DNA of 61,784 nucleotides from Xanthomonas cannabis pv. cannabis (GCF_000802365.1 NZ_JSZE01000029.1:1-61784), one strand, 5' to 3'. Shown: positions 48,111 to 57,518, counted from the first letter of the stretch. Made by a program: numbers and translations. Notes: a model not told the origin generated them from the letters alone.

Positions 48111-49842
48111 TACTTCCCACCGCGCTGCGCCCGGCCTGATTCCGGCGGCCAGGCAATTGCGCAACGACAGGCTCGTGCAGCTGCTCGAGTCGTTCCTGGA
48201 ATACCGGGCCTGCGTGGGCCGCGTGATCGTGCAGACCATCGTGATGCTGTGGTGCCTGGGCTGGCTGTACGGTCCGCAGCCGGTACTGGTGAAAGACGCG
48301 CACAACGTCTTTCTCACCGCGGTGCTGCTGTGGGTGGTGGCGGTGGCATGGATGGTGGTGGTGCGCAGCAAACGCATTGCGCCGGGCGAATGGATGGATG
48401 CCTTCGGCTTTGCGATGAGCCTGCTGTTCATCGGCATCCAGACCTCGCAGGCCTTCATCCTGCTGATGTCGTTGAACGCATTCCTGCCCTTCATCACCAT
48501 CGCTGCCGTAGCGCGCTACGGGCAGCGCGCGATGGTCCCGGTGCTGCTGAGCACCTTCGTGCTGATGCTGCTGACCGCGCCCACCGGCTACTGGCTGTCG
48601 CGGCCTGCGTACTTTGTGTATGCGGTGGCGCTCAGCATGGTGCTGCCGTTCCTGGTGGCCCGCATCGTGATTGCGATGCAGGAAGTGGCGCTGCAGGCGC
48701 TGGCCTCGCGCGATGCGCAAAGCCGCTTCATCAGCACCATGAACCACGAGCTGCGCACGCCGTTGAATGCGGTCATCAATTGCGCGCAGCTGATCGACAC
48801 CCAGCGCATGCCGGCCGACCAGCGCGACCTGATGCAGGCGGTGACGGTCAACGCCACGGCGCTGCGCCATCGCGTCAACGAGGTGCTGGACGTGGCCAGC
48901 ATCGACGGTGGACGGCTGCAGCTGCACAGCAAGCCAGTGAGCCTGCTGGACGTGCTGACAACGGTCAAGGCGGTGTGCGCGACCGCCGCGTCCACCAAGG
49001 GCGTGTCGCTGGGCGTGCGCCTGGAGGCTGCGCAGCCGCCGCACGTGCTGGGCGACGAGGGCCGCATCGAGCAGGTGATCAGCAACCTCGTCATCAACGC
49101 GATCAAGTTCACTCCCACCGGCGGCGCGGTCGAGCTGCTGGTAGAGGCCACCCTGGCGCACGCGCGCTGGACCATCGAGGTGACCGTCACCGATACCGGC
49201 ATCGGCGTGCCCGACGACAAGAAGGCCTACATCTTCACGCCGTTCACCCAGCTCAGCACTGGCTTCAATCGCGTCGAGGGCGGTGTGGGGCTGGGCTTGT
49301 ACATCGCCTTGTCGGTGTCCGATGCGATGGGCGGCAGCCTGACGGTGAGCGACAACCCCGCCGGTGGCAGTATCTTCCGCTGGATCTTCGAATTGCCTGC
49401 CACCGCCGCCGAGGGCAGCCGCACGCTGGACCTGCGCGATGCGCTGGCGCAACACGCACAGACGGTGCCATCGTTGCACTGCCTGGTGTTCGAGGACCTG
49501 GATACCAACCGCCTGGTGATCGGCAACCTGCTGACCCGCGCCGGGCATCGCGTGAGTTTCCATGTCGATGGCACCGATGCGGTGCAACGCATCGCACAGG
49601 CCGCACCCGACATCGTGTTTCTGGATCTGCACATGCCCGGCACCTCCGGCTGGGATGCGCTGGGGCAGGCAAGCGATGCGATCGCCACGCTGCCGCCGAT
49701 TATCGTGCTGACTGCCGACACGCGTACCGACTCCATGCGGGAGGCGTCCGCTGCCGGCGTGGCCGGATACCTGTCCAAACCGATCAACGCGCACGAACTG
49801 CTCGCGCTGCTTGCCCGCCATGCCCACCGACCACCGCACTGA
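48103..49842 (+). CDS. RpfC-like hybrid sensor histidine kinase / response regulator
   Basis: The protein has 579 residues. Five hydrophobic helices (about 41-57, 70-87, 101-118, 121-137, 143-190 as two) form the sensor. A dimerisation domain with MNHELRTPLN (His215), an HATPase domain (NLVINAIKFTP, DTGIGV, GGVGLGLYIA) and a receiver with phospho-acceptor Asp508 (VFLDLHMPG) follow. Layout and helix region resemble RpfC, the diffusible-signal-factor sensor, but RpfC carries its Hpt domain at the C-terminus, whereas here Hpt is a separate gene just upstream. The true RpfC lies next to rpfF; none is seen here, so this is a paralogue. The ligand is unknown. Confidence 0.85.
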   Translation: MRSTSHRAAPGLIPAARQLRNDRLVQLLESFLEYRACVGRVIVQTIVMLWCLGWLYGPQPVLVKDAHNVFLTAVLLWVVAVAWMVVVRSKRIAPGEWMDAFGFAMSLLFIGIQTSQAFILLMSLNAFLPFITIAAVARYGQRAMVPVLLSTFVLMLLTAPTGYWLSRPAYFVYAVALSMVLPFLVARIVIAMQEVALQALASRDAQSRFISTMNHELRTPLNAVINCAQLIDTQRMPADQRDLMQAVTVNATALRHRVNEVLDVASIDGGRLQLHSKPVSLLDVLTTVKAVCATAASTKGVSLGVRLEAAQPPHVLGDEGRIEQVISNLVINAIKFTPTGGAVELLVEATLAHARWTIEVTVTDTGIGVPDDKKAYIFTPFTQLSTGFNRVEGGVGLGLYIALSVSDAMGGSLTVSDNPAGGSIFRWIFELPATAAEGSRTLDLRDALAQHAQTVPSLHCLVFEDLDTNRLVIGNLLTRAGHRVSFHVDGTDAVQRIAQAAPDIVFLDLHMPGTSGWDALGQASDAIATLPPIIVLTADTRTDSMREASAAGVAGYLSKPINAHELLALLARHAHRPPH

Positions 49843-50683
49843 ACTGAAACCGGGGAATGCGGCCCGCCGGCACTGGCGCACCGCCGCGCAGGCGCGCACG
49901 CCGCTGGCGCTGCTCTACCTGCACGGGTTTTCCGCAAGCCCGGGCGAAGCCGGCACGCTACCCGAGCAGATGGCCGATGCGCTGCAGGCCAACTGCTACG
50001 TGCATCGCTGGCCCCGGCACGGGCACAGCGCAGCGGAAGCGATGCACGGGCTCACCACAGCGGCGTTGCAGGCTTCGGCGGTGGAGGCGCTTGCGCAGGC
50101 GCAGCGCATGGGCGAGCGGGTGGCGATCGTGGGCTCGTCGATGGGCGGCACGCTGGGCCTGTGGCTGGCTGCACAGCATCCGGCGCACATCGCGGCCGTG
50201 GTCGCCTGGTCGCCCGGCGTGCAGCCTGCCAACCCGGGATTTCTCGACCGGCTATGCGCTGCGGAGGTGCCGGTGACCGACCCGTACCCGCGCACGGCGG
50301 CGGCACTGGCGTATTGGTCAGACACCATCCACCCGGACGGTTTTCGTGCATTGCGCGGCCTGTTCCACGCGGTGACCGCTGCGCCGCCGTGGCCGCAGGT
50401 GCGCTGCCCGGTGTTGCTTGGCTATTACCGCGCGCCCAACGGCGACGAAGATCAGATCGCCTCGGTGCCGGCAATGCTGGCCATGTTCGAGGCGCTGGGC
50501 ACGCCGCCTTCGCACAAGCAGGCGATGGCGTTCGATGCGGGTGCGCATGCAATCGGGTCGCCGCACAAGACGCCGCTGGCCGCCCACGTCGCACAGGTGT
50601 CGGTGGAATTTCTGCGTACGCAGGTGGGCGCACCTCCCGGCGATGCGAGGCATGGCGAGCCCAGCAGCGCAAGCAAGCCCTGA
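49820..50683 (+). CDS. Alpha/beta hydrolase
   Basis: The protein has 287 residues. The alpha/beta hydrolase signs are LLYLHGFSASPGEAG (oxyanion hole), the nucleophile elbow VGSSMGGTLG (Ser near 101), and a late His in DAGAHAIGSP. The substrate is unknown; the HGFSASPGE sequence is seen in carboxylesterases and monoacylglycerol lipase-like enzymes. The start overlaps the end of the hybrid kinase gene: ATG 49820 is chosen, and ATG 49811 is in frame too. The overlap suggests it is part of the same transcript, although its role in signalling is not evident. Confidence 0.85.
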   Translation: MPTDHRTELKPGNAARRHWRTAAQARTPLALLYLHGFSASPGEAGTLPEQMADALQANCYVHRWPRHGHSAAEAMHGLTTAALQASAVEALAQAQRMGERVAIVGSSMGGTLGLWLAAQHPAHIAAVVAWSPGVQPANPGFLDRLCAAEVPVTDPYPRTAAALAYWSDTIHPDGFRALRGLFHAVTAAPPWPQVRCPVLLGYYRAPNGDEDQIASVPAMLAMFEALGTPPSHKQAMAFDAGAHAIGSPHKTPLAAHVAQVSVEFLRTQVGAPPGDARHGEPSSASKP

Positions 50684-50814
50684 GCTTCGCGCATGCGCTG
50701 GAGCATTGCCGCCCGCAGCGCCGCTTGCGTCTGCCGGGTCATTCGCCGTGGATGGATGCGCCGCTGCGCCCACAGCGATCGCATACACTGGCGCGCCATC
50801 ACGCCGCCGCCACG

Positions 50815-51375
50815 ATGACCACCACGCCTGCCCCGACCGATCCGTTGACCGCCACGCGCACGTGGATCGAACGCGCAGTGATCGGCCTGAACCTGTGCCC
50901 GTTCGCCAAGGCGGTATACGTCAAGGAGCAGGTGCGGCTGGTGCTCAGCGATGCCAGCACGCCCGAGGCGTTGCTGGAGCAACTGGCCGAGGAGCTGGTG
51001 CTGCTGCGCGATACGCCGGCCGAGCAGATCGACACCACGCTGATCGTGCACCCGGACGTGCTCACCGATTTCCTGGACTACAACGACTTTCTCGACAACG
51101 CCGACGCGGCGGTGGAAGCGCTGGACCTGCAAGGTGTCCTGCAGGTTGCCAGCTTCCACCCCGACTACCAGTTTGCAGGCGCCGCGCCGGACGATGTGGC
51201 CAATTACACCAACCGCTCGCCCTTCCCCACCCTGCACCTGCTGCGCGAAGACAGCGTGGAGCGTGCGGTCGCCGCGTTCCCGGATCCGGACGTCATCGTC
51301 GAGCGCAACATCCAGACGCTGGAGCGGCTGGGCCACGCTGGCTGGGAACGCGTCTTGAACGGCGCCGAGCACTGA
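50815..51375 (+). CDS. DUF1415 family protein
   Basis: The protein has 186 residues with the DUF1415 signature: TRTWIERAVIGLNLCPFAKA at the start, later LLEQLAEELVLLRDTPAEQIDT and FHPDYQFAGAAPDDVANYTN. The conserved Cys in LNLCPFAK and the His in SFHPDYQF suggest metal or catalytic function, but none has been shown. No signal peptide is present. Start ATG 50815 is chosen by family fit. It is alone between the hydrolase and the SDR gene. Confidence 0.9.
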   Translation: MTTTPAPTDPLTATRTWIERAVIGLNLCPFAKAVYVKEQVRLVLSDASTPEALLEQLAEELVLLRDTPAEQIDTTLIVHPDVLTDFLDYNDFLDNADAAVEALDLQGVLQVASFHPDYQFAGAAPDDVANYTNRSPFPTLHLLREDSVERAVAAFPDPDVIVERNIQTLERLGHAGWERVLNGAEH

Positions 51376-51554
51376 GCCTGCAACGCGCCGCGCGCGCCGG
51401 CGTGCAGCAGAGCCGAGCGCGCGCGGTGCCGTTCGGCAAGTGTTGAGCGCAAGGCCGGCGCTAGCGCATCGTGCGCGCCGTTGCACGCGGTGTTGCTACG
51501 ACGCTGACAGCGTGCGCGCTACAGTGCCGCCTTCTTTTGCACGGTGCGCATGCC

Positions 51555-52361
51555 ATGGCCCTGACTCCCGGCGTTTCCGCATGGAACCCTTCCCCCCTGC
51601 AGGACCGCGTGGTCGTGATCACCGGCGGTGCGCAAGGCATTGGGCGCGGCATTGCGCAGGCAGTGCTCGGTGCCGGCGGCACGGTGGTGATCGGCGATCT
51701 CGACGCCGATGCCGGAAAGGCCTGCCTGCAGGAGTGGGCGCTGCCGCGACGCAGCGCCTTCGTGCGCTGCGATGCCGCGCGCGAGACGCAGGCGGCGCGC
51801 TTGATCGCCACCGCGCTCAAACGCTTCGGCAGGCTCGATGGCCTGGTCAACAACGCCGGCGTCCCCGATCCGCACATCGCGCCCTTGCCGCAGTTGGCAT
51901 GGGACGAGTGGAACCGGCGTCTTGCGAGTCTGCACGGCGCGTTTGTGTGCAGCAAACAGGCGCTGCCCGCGTTGGCCCAGGCCGAGGGCGGCGGCGCGAT
52001 CGTCAACATCGCCTCTACCCGCGCCTGGCAGTCGGAACCACATAGCGAGGCCTATGCCGCCGCCAAGGGTGGCCTGGTCGCCTTTACCCATGCGCTGGCG
52101 CTGAGCGAGGGCCCGCAGGTGCGCGTCAACAGCATCAGCCCGGGCTGGATCAGTACCGATGCCTGGCGCGCACCGCAGCGCCGACGTGCGCCCAAGCTGT
52201 CGCGACGCGACCATGCGCAGCATCCGGCCGGACGCGTGGGAACTCCGGAAGATATCGCGCAGCTGGCGGTGTACCTGCTGTCGCCGCCGCTGTCCGGGTT
52301 TGTCACCGGGCAGGATTTCGTCGTCGACGGCGGTATGTCGCGCAAGATGCAGTACGTGTGA
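51555..52361 (+). CDS. Short-chain dehydrogenase/reductase (SDR)
   Basis: The protein has 268 residues. The Rossmann cofactor motif TGGAQGIG (near 25-32), the NNAG motif (LVNNAGVP), the catalytic Ser-Tyr-Lys (NIASTRAW and SEAYAAAKGG), and ISPGWI are all present, as in classical SDRs. Asp in IGDLDAD after the second strand predicts NAD(H) rather than NADP(H). The C-terminus FVTGQDFVVDGGMS is standard. The substrate is unknown. ATG 51555 is chosen over an upstream in-frame start because the family begins shortly before the Rossmann motif. Confidence 0.9.
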   Translation: MALTPGVSAWNPSPLQDRVVVITGGAQGIGRGIAQAVLGAGGTVVIGDLDADAGKACLQEWALPRRSAFVRCDAARETQAARLIATALKRFGRLDGLVNNAGVPDPHIAPLPQLAWDEWNRRLASLHGAFVCSKQALPALAQAEGGGAIVNIASTRAWQSEPHSEAYAAAKGGLVAFTHALALSEGPQVRVNSISPGWISTDAWRAPQRRRAPKLSRRDHAQHPAGRVGTPEDIAQLAVYLLSPPLSGFVTGQDFVVDGGMSRKMQYV

Positions 52362-52435
52362 GGGCGTACCGTTCGTGTCGCCTGGCATCGAGCGCTGCGG
52401 TCCCGATGTGTGTCCGCGCTCCCGCCATCCGGCGA

Positions 52436-53116
52436 TCAGCCCGCCAGCTGCGCTTCCAGCAGGTGCTGCGCATCGCTTAGCGAGGGCAGGATGCGATGAC
52501 CGAGCGCGCGCACATCGGCATCGGGTTCGAGCAGGTCCGGGATCTGGATCGGCGTCATGCCGGCCGCCAGGGCGGCGCGCACGCCGGTGGGCGAGTCTTC
52601 CAGCACCAGGCACTGCGCAGGGTCCACGTCCAGCGTGCGCGCGGCCAGCAGGTAGATGTCCGGCGCCGGCTTGGGATGTCGCACGTCGCTGGCGGTGCAC
52701 ACCGCCGCGAAGCGCCACAACAGGTCAGCAGCCTCCAGCTTGCGCAAGGCCAGCGGGCGCTGAGTGGACGTGGCCACCGCACGCGGCAGCCCTTGCGCCG
52801 CCAGATACTCCAGCAGCGCGATGATGCCGGGCCGGTGCGGGATACCGCGTTCCACCGCAGCTTCATACAACGGCTGTGCCCGCGCCAGCAGGTGCTCGGC
52901 AGCGGCATCGCCGACACGTTCGCCAAGCAGACGGCGGCACGCCGCATCGCCCGTCCCCACCATGCGCAGCCAGAAGGCCGGCTCGATCTGCAGCCCCTGC
53001 GCATCGGCCGCCTGTGCCAGGCAGGCGGTGATGGCGCGCTCGCTGTCGAGCATCAGGCCATCCATATCGAAGATCACCGCCTGCGGACGGAACGGCAGCG
53101 GTGCGACCGCCGTCAT
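52436..53116 (-). CDS. HAD family hydrolase (beta-phosphoglucomutase-like phosphatase)
   Basis: The protein has 226 residues. HAD motif I is VIFDMDGLMLDS, motif II Thr lies in AVATSTQR, motif III Lys in HPKPAPDIYL and motif IV in LVLEDSPTGVRAALAAG. The layout with an alpha-helical cap near residues 30-90 is that of subfamily IA3, which includes sugar-phosphate phosphatases and phosphoglucomutases. It overlaps the stop of rsuA by 4 bases and is the last of a coupled trio. Confidence 0.9.
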   Translation of the reverse strand: MTAVAPLPFRPQAVIFDMDGLMLDSERAITACLAQAADAQGLQIEPAFWLRMVGTGDAACRRLLGERVGDAAAEHLLARAQPLYEAAVERGIPHRPGIIALLEYLAAQGLPRAVATSTQRPLALRKLEAADLLWRFAAVCTASDVRHPKPAPDIYLLAARTLDVDPAQCLVLEDSPTGVRAALAAGMTPIQIPDLLEPDADVRALGHRILPSLSDAQHLLEAQLAG

Positions 53117-53826
53117 GCAGATGCTCCACGGCCGAACAATACCTCCAGATCGCTCGCCTCCAGCGCGCGCCACTGCCCGGACGGCAGCGCATCCAGCCCC
53201 AACCCGCCGATGCGGCTGCGATGCAGCGCCACCACGTGGTTGCCGGCGGCGGCAAACATGCGCCGCACCTGGTGATAGCGACCCTCGTGCAGGGTTAGGC
53301 GTGCCTGGCGGGGGCCGAGCACTTCCAGTTCGGCCGGCAGCAATGGCTTGGTTTCGCCTTCCAGCAGCAAGGTGCCACTGGCAAACAGCGCGGCTTCGTC
53401 GCCACGTAGGTCCTCGGCCAGCGTGATCTCGTAGACCTTGTCCAGCGCGGACTTGGGCGAAATGATCCGGTGCAGCAGCGCGCCGTCGTCGGTCATCAGC
53501 AACAGGCCGCTGGTTTCGCGGTCCAGCCGCCCAACCGGCGCCAGCACCGGCGCGCGCGAGCGGAAGCGTGGCGGCAGCAGTTCGTAGATCAGCCGGCCGG
53601 TGTCCTTGGTCGAGCAGGTGTAACCGCTGGGTTTATGCAGCAACAGGCTGAAACCCGGGGGCGGATCGAGCGGCTCGCCATCGATGCGGATGGCGTCGTG
53701 TTCCACCTGGTCGTCGGCGTACAGCACCTCGCCCTGCGCGTCGGTGACCGCGCCCTGGCGGAACAGCTGGGTCACCTGCTTGCGGCTGCCGTAGCCGAGA
53801 TTGGCGATGTGCTTGACCAGCTTCAT
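53113..53826 (-). CDS. rsuA: 16S rRNA pseudouridine(516) synthase RsuA
   Basis: RsuA makes a pseudouridine in 16S rRNA helix 18. The protein has 237 residues. The N-terminal S4 RNA-binding domain (1-60, KLVKHIANLGYGSRKQVTQL) is followed by the catalytic domain with PVGRLDRETSGLLLMTDDG, where Asp of GRLD is the nucleophile, and RYHQVRRMFAAAGNHV near the C-terminus. It overlaps the upstream methyltransferase stop and the downstream HAD start, both as ATGA, showing tight coupling of two rRNA modification enzymes. Confidence 0.95.
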   Translation of the reverse strand: MKLVKHIANLGYGSRKQVTQLFRQGAVTDAQGEVLYADDQVEHDAIRIDGEPLDPPPGFSLLLHKPSGYTCSTKDTGRLIYELLPPRFRSRAPVLAPVGRLDRETSGLLLMTDDGALLHRIISPKSALDKVYEITLAEDLRGDEAALFASGTLLLEGETKPLLPAELEVLGPRQARLTLHEGRYHQVRRMFAAAGNHVVALHRSRIGGLGLDALPSGQWRALEASDLEVLFGRGASA

Positions 53827-54890
53827 GCGCGCGCTCCGCGTCCACGGGTGGCGGCGATCAGCTTGAAGCCGTCGCGCTCGGCAGCCACGCGCACCTGCCC
53901 GAAGCTGTCGTTGAGCACCTGTTCGTAGGGCAGATGGCGGTTGGCGACCAGCAACAGCTGCCCGCCCGGGCGCAGCGCCTGCGCGGCCACGGCAATGAAG
54001 CGCTGCCCGATATCCGGGCGATCGGCACGGGACGGCGTGTGGAACGGTGGATTGCTGACGATGAAGTCGTACGGCGCCTCCAGCCCGGCGGTGACATCGC
54101 GCCAGTGATAGTGCAGCTGCGCCGGATGCGCGAGGCCCTGCAGGTTGCGCTGCGCCAGCTGCAGCGCACGCGCTTCGGCCTCATAGACATCCAGCGCAGT
54201 GACCTTGGGGCAGCGCGCCAGCACTTCGGCCGAGAGATACCCAAACCCGGCGCCCAGATCGGCGCCATGCCCGGCCAGGGTGGCGGGCAGGTGCTCGACC
54301 AGCAACGCCGATGCCGGATCGATGCGGTCCCAGGCGAACACGCCCGGGCGGCTGACAAAACGCCCGTCCAGGATCTTGCGTGGCGCATCCAGCGCCGCCC
54401 AACGCGTCTGCAGCGCCGCATCGGTCTCGGCAGGCAGCGGTGCGGTCCAGTAGGTGCGGCAGTGATGCTTGGTCAGGCTGCCGGCCAGGCCGGTGAGCTG
54501 GCGCAGATCGGCTTCACCCGAGCGCGCGCCCTCGTTGTTGGACTGACAGGCGACCACGCGGCCGCCGGGCGCGGTCAGCGCCACCGCACGCGCGAACAGC
54601 GCACGCGCTTCGTCGCGCTGGCGCGGCGGCAGCACCAGCACCAGGGCATAACGGGTGGTGTCGGCCTCGATCTGGCTTTCTTCGCGCACGCTCCAGCCGC
54701 TGCGCTCCAGCGCCTGGGCAAACGGACGAAAGCTCTGCTCGCAGATCAACGCCTCAGCGGTGGCATGTTCGCGCAGCGGAAAGCCGTCGCGTGCGCGCAG
54801 GAACAACACCGGGCCTTGCGGCCATGGCAGCGCGCCCTGGGCAAAAGGCAGGAACAGGGCGTGAAGCGGGGCATCGGGCGGGCCAGCCAT
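53823..54890 (-). CDS. Class I SAM-dependent RNA methyltransferase, RsmC/RlmG-like
   Basis: The protein has about 355 residues. The N-terminal half is a degenerate methyltransferase-like domain, and the C-terminal half has the SAM motif ADLGAGFGYLSAEVL and the catalytic FIVSNPPFHTP, the NPPF motif of base-methylating N6/N2 enzymes. This two-domain plan is that of RsmC (16S G1207) and RlmG (23S G1835). I cannot decide between them. The start is uncertain: ATG 54890 or ATG 54920, neither with a strong ribosome site. It is coupled with rsuA. Confidence 0.87.
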   Translation of the reverse strand: MAGPPDAPLHALFLPFAQGALPWPQGPVLFLRARDGFPLREHATAEALICEQSFRPFAQALERSGWSVREESQIEADTTRYALVLVLPPRQRDEARALFARAVALTAPGGRVVACQSNNEGARSGEADLRQLTGLAGSLTKHHCRTYWTAPLPAETDAALQTRWAALDAPRKILDGRFVSRPGVFAWDRIDPASALLVEHLPATLAGHGADLGAGFGYLSAEVLARCPKVTALDVYEAEARALQLAQRNLQGLAHPAQLHYHWRDVTAGLEAPYDFIVSNPPFHTPSRADRPDIGQRFIAVAAQALRPGGQLLLVANRHLPYEQVLNDSFGQVRVAAERDGFKLIAATRGRGARA

Positions 54891-55079
54891 CGGATCATCG
54901 GGTCGGGAACAGGCCGCCATTGTAAGGGACCGGTGCCGCCTGCCCGCCGCCCCCCAACGTGGGGTTGCCTGCGTGTGTGTATCGCCGCCATGCGCCTTCC
55001 AATGTGTATACGGACTATTGATGCGCACGCAACATCCGCCCGCCTAGGCTGGAATCCAAGCCCACACCGGAGAGACGCG

Positions 55080-55340
55080 ATGCGAGCCTTGTTCGTAGGA
55101 GGAGTTGTCGACAACAGCGAAATGGATCTGGACGACACACCACCACCGATGCATTACCCCGAAAACACCGGCGCCGGCCGCCCCCGCTACCGGCTGCACC
55201 AGGTAGGTGAGCGCGAAGACGGCACGGTGGCGTATGCGGTCTACGGCGCTCCGGAAATGGCCGACGACGAGATCAACCGCATCACCGAAGAGCGCGACTA
55301 CGCACGCCGCTTCAGCGCCACGCCCGAAGCGCCACGCTAG
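55080..55340 (+). CDS. Small acidic conserved hypothetical protein, 86 residues
   Basis: The protein has 86 residues (MRALFVGGVVDNSEMDLDDT), acidic with a Pro-rich middle (TPPPMHYPENTGAGRPRYRL). The second half, GEREDGTVAYAVYGAPEMAD followed by a charged helix, looks folded. GGAGAG precedes ATG 55080. A terminator lies 190 bases downstream. The family is not recognised; the Tyr-Arg-Leu-His-x-Val-Gly-Glu pattern might mark a small beta-sheet domain. Confidence 0.65.
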   Translation: MRALFVGGVVDNSEMDLDDTPPPMHYPENTGAGRPRYRLHQVGEREDGTVAYAVYGAPEMADDEINRITEERDYARRFSATPEAPR

Positions 55341-55530
55341 TCCGAGCGTGTTGCCGCGCGTTCTCTCACGTTGCTCCGTGGAGCGTTCGCAGCGTGCAAT
55401 GCCATTCGCAGCGTGCAATGCCAATTGACCGTCAGGCATGCCGGCAACTCGAACACACATTCAGTAGCTTGCCGCGTTCACGGACAAGCTCAAGGACTGG
55501 ACGTCGAGCACGCATGTACAGCCAACCAGA

Positions 55531-55553
55531 CCGGGCAGCCGCCCGGTTTTTTT
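55531..55553 (+). terminator. Intrinsic terminator downstream of the small acidic protein gene
   Basis: CCGGGC AGCC GCCCGG is followed by seven T residues on the plus strand. It sits just before the stop of the convergent sugar dehydrogenase gene. Confidence 0.93.
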
Positions 55554-55564
55554 CAGTCGATGCG

Positions 55565-56902
55565 TCAGCGCGCCTTCGGTGTCACACGCCAGATCACGTT
55601 GCCCACGTCATCGGCCACCAGCAGCGCGCCGCTGTTGTCGGGCGCTACGCCGACCGGGCGCCCCTGGGCGTTGCCTTCGGCATCCAGAAAGCCGTCCAGC
55701 ACCGTGATCGGCGTCCCGCTAGGCTTGCCGTTGGCGAACGGCACGAACAGCACCTTGTAGCCACTGGGCGGGTCGCGGTTCCATGAGCCGTGCTGCCCGA
55801 TGAAGGCGCCCTGGCGGAAGCGTTCGGGCAGCAGCGTGCCGCTGGCAAAGCTCAGGCCGAGCGATGCAGTATGGGGGCCCAGCCCGTAGTCCGGCTTGAT
55901 CGCCTTGGCCACCAGCTCCGCATTCTGCGGTTCGACCCGCTCGTCCACGTGCTGGCCGTAATAGCTGTATGGCCAGCCATAGAAGCCGCCATCGCGCACC
56001 GAGGTCAGGTAATCCGGCACCAGATCGCTGCCGATCTCGTCGCGCTCGTTCACCACCACCCACAGCGCCTTGCTCTGCGGCTCCCAGGCCGTGCCCACCG
56101 GGTTGCGCAGGCCGCTGGCAAAGACGCGGCTGTTGCCGGTGGCCGGGTCGATCTCCAGGATCGCCGCGCGATTGAGCTCGGCTTCCATCCCGTTTTCGGC
56201 CACGTTGCTGTTGGAGCCCACGCCCACGTACAGCTTGCTGCCGTCCGGGCTGGCCAGCAGCGACTTGGTCCAGTGATGGTTGAGCCCGCCCGGCAGATTG
56301 GCCACGAACGTGGGCTTGGCGGTGATGTGCGTGTCGCCCGGCGTATACGGAAAGCTCACCAGCGCATCGGCATTGGCCACATAGAAGCGGTCGCCGACCA
56401 GGGCCATGCCGAATGGCGAGAACAGCCCGCTGATGAATTGGGTGCGCACCTCGGCCACGCCGTCGCCATCGGCGTCGCGCAACAAGGTGATGCGGTTGGC
56501 GCTGGACACCACCGCACCGGCCTTCTTCATCACCGCACCCTGCACCTTCTTGCGCAGCCCGCCGCCACTCTCGGCGTTTTCAGGCTTGGGCGGTTGCGCG
56601 GTCTCGGCGACCAGCACGTCGCCGTTGGGCAGCACATACACCCAGCGCGGGTGATCGAGGTCGCGCGCGAACGCATTGACCTGCAGATCGTCGGCAGCGA
56701 TTGGCTTGGCCGTGGCCGCCCAGCGCTTGACCGGCGCCACCTTCACCGTGGGGATCAGGCGTTTGACCGGCTCGGGCAATTGCGGGTTCGGGCCGGTGCC
56801 CTGTTCGATGGCAAGGGTGGCAGTGTCACCACAGCCGGCCAGGACGGCGACCGCCATCAGCGATAGCGGCCAGCGAATGCGAGAGGGCAGAAAGGCTGTC
56901 AT
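55565..56902 (-). CDS. PQQ-dependent sugar (L-sorbosone/aldose type) dehydrogenase lipoprotein
   Basis: The protein has 445 residues with a lipoprotein signal (LSLMAVAVLAGC, Cys24). A six-bladed beta-propeller of the glucose/sorbosone dehydrogenase family follows: NAFARDLDHPRWVYVLPNGD, LFSPFGMALVGD, NHHWTKSLLASPDGSKLYVG, ASGLRNPVGTAWEP and GAFIGQHGSWNRDPPSGYKV are conserved blades, with His and Arg for PQQ binding. It probably oxidises an aldose in the periplasm with PQQ as cofactor; the substrate is unknown. No PQQ synthesis genes are in the window. The upstream gene encodes an unrelated DUF3247 protein. Confidence 0.88.
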   Translation of the reverse strand: MTAFLPSRIRWPLSLMAVAVLAGCGDTATLAIEQGTGPNPQLPEPVKRLIPTVKVAPVKRWAATAKPIAADDLQVNAFARDLDHPRWVYVLPNGDVLVAETAQPPKPENAESGGGLRKKVQGAVMKKAGAVVSSANRITLLRDADGDGVAEVRTQFISGLFSPFGMALVGDRFYVANADALVSFPYTPGDTHITAKPTFVANLPGGLNHHWTKSLLASPDGSKLYVGVGSNSNVAENGMEAELNRAAILEIDPATGNSRVFASGLRNPVGTAWEPQSKALWVVVNERDEIGSDLVPDYLTSVRDGGFYGWPYSYYGQHVDERVEPQNAELVAKAIKPDYGLGPHTASLGLSFASGTLLPERFRQGAFIGQHGSWNRDPPSGYKVLFVPFANGKPSGTPITVLDGFLDAEGNAQGRPVGVAPDNSGALLVADDVGNVIWRVTPKAR

Positions 56903-56990
56903 TGCAGACGATTCCTGAACGGTTGCGGCAATCGGACATCATGCCGGCAACACGCCAGGGAGAAGTAAACACATCGTCAACACGTTGCCT

Positions 56991-57299
56991 TCACGGCATG
57001 ACCTGCGGATCGGCACCCAGGGGCAGCGGATGCACGGCCACGATGCGATCCATCCAGATCCACTGCGGCTCCTGCGAGGCGTCCAACTGGTCCAGACGCA
57101 GTTGCCCGTTGAGCCCTTCGTTGTCGTTGTCGTCGAGATAGGTCTGGATGCTGGGGCGCACCGCAACCGTGCCGCTCAACATGCTGCCGTCGTCCAGTTC
57201 GATCCGCACCCGCTCCTGCCCATCGAGCAAGGACACCCAATGCTCCAGCGTGGCGATCTGCACCTGTTCGGAATACACGTGTGGGGCGTACTTTGGCAT
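56991..57299 (-). CDS. DUF3247 family protein
   Basis: The protein has 102 residues (MPKYAPHVYSEQVQIATLEH). It is predicted as a small beta-barrel: VRIELDDGSMLSGTVAVRPS and the following strands give an Sm-like or SH3-like pattern, which matches what is described for DUF3247. GGAGA precedes ATG 57299. It may bind RNA or protein; that is inference from the fold only. It is separated from the sugar dehydrogenase by 88 bases. Confidence 0.85.
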   Translation of the reverse strand: MPKYAPHVYSEQVQIATLEHWVSLLDGQERVRIELDDGSMLSGTVAVRPSIQTYLDDNDNEGLNGQLRLDQLDASQEPQWIWMDRIVAVHPLPLGADPQVMP

Positions 57300-57518
57300 T
57301 GCGATTTCTCCATCAACGGAGCTCCTCACGCTAGGCCACGCGGCGTGAAAGACACAGCAAACGCCTCGATGTCACGGTGAGCACGCCTGCACGGCGATGC
57401 CAGCCTGCAGGCGTGCAGGTGATGGGCACCATGCAATGAGCGATCGGCGACAGGGCGCACGCCGATGCACCGGCAGCTGCGAGCGTGGCACTGCGCGGCG
57501 TTACCGCCGCGCCCCGCG

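Noticed and set aside
48058-49899. Minus-strand ORF of 613 codons opposite the hybrid kinase
   Set aside because: Antisense shadow; the plus strand has clear kinase and receiver motifs.
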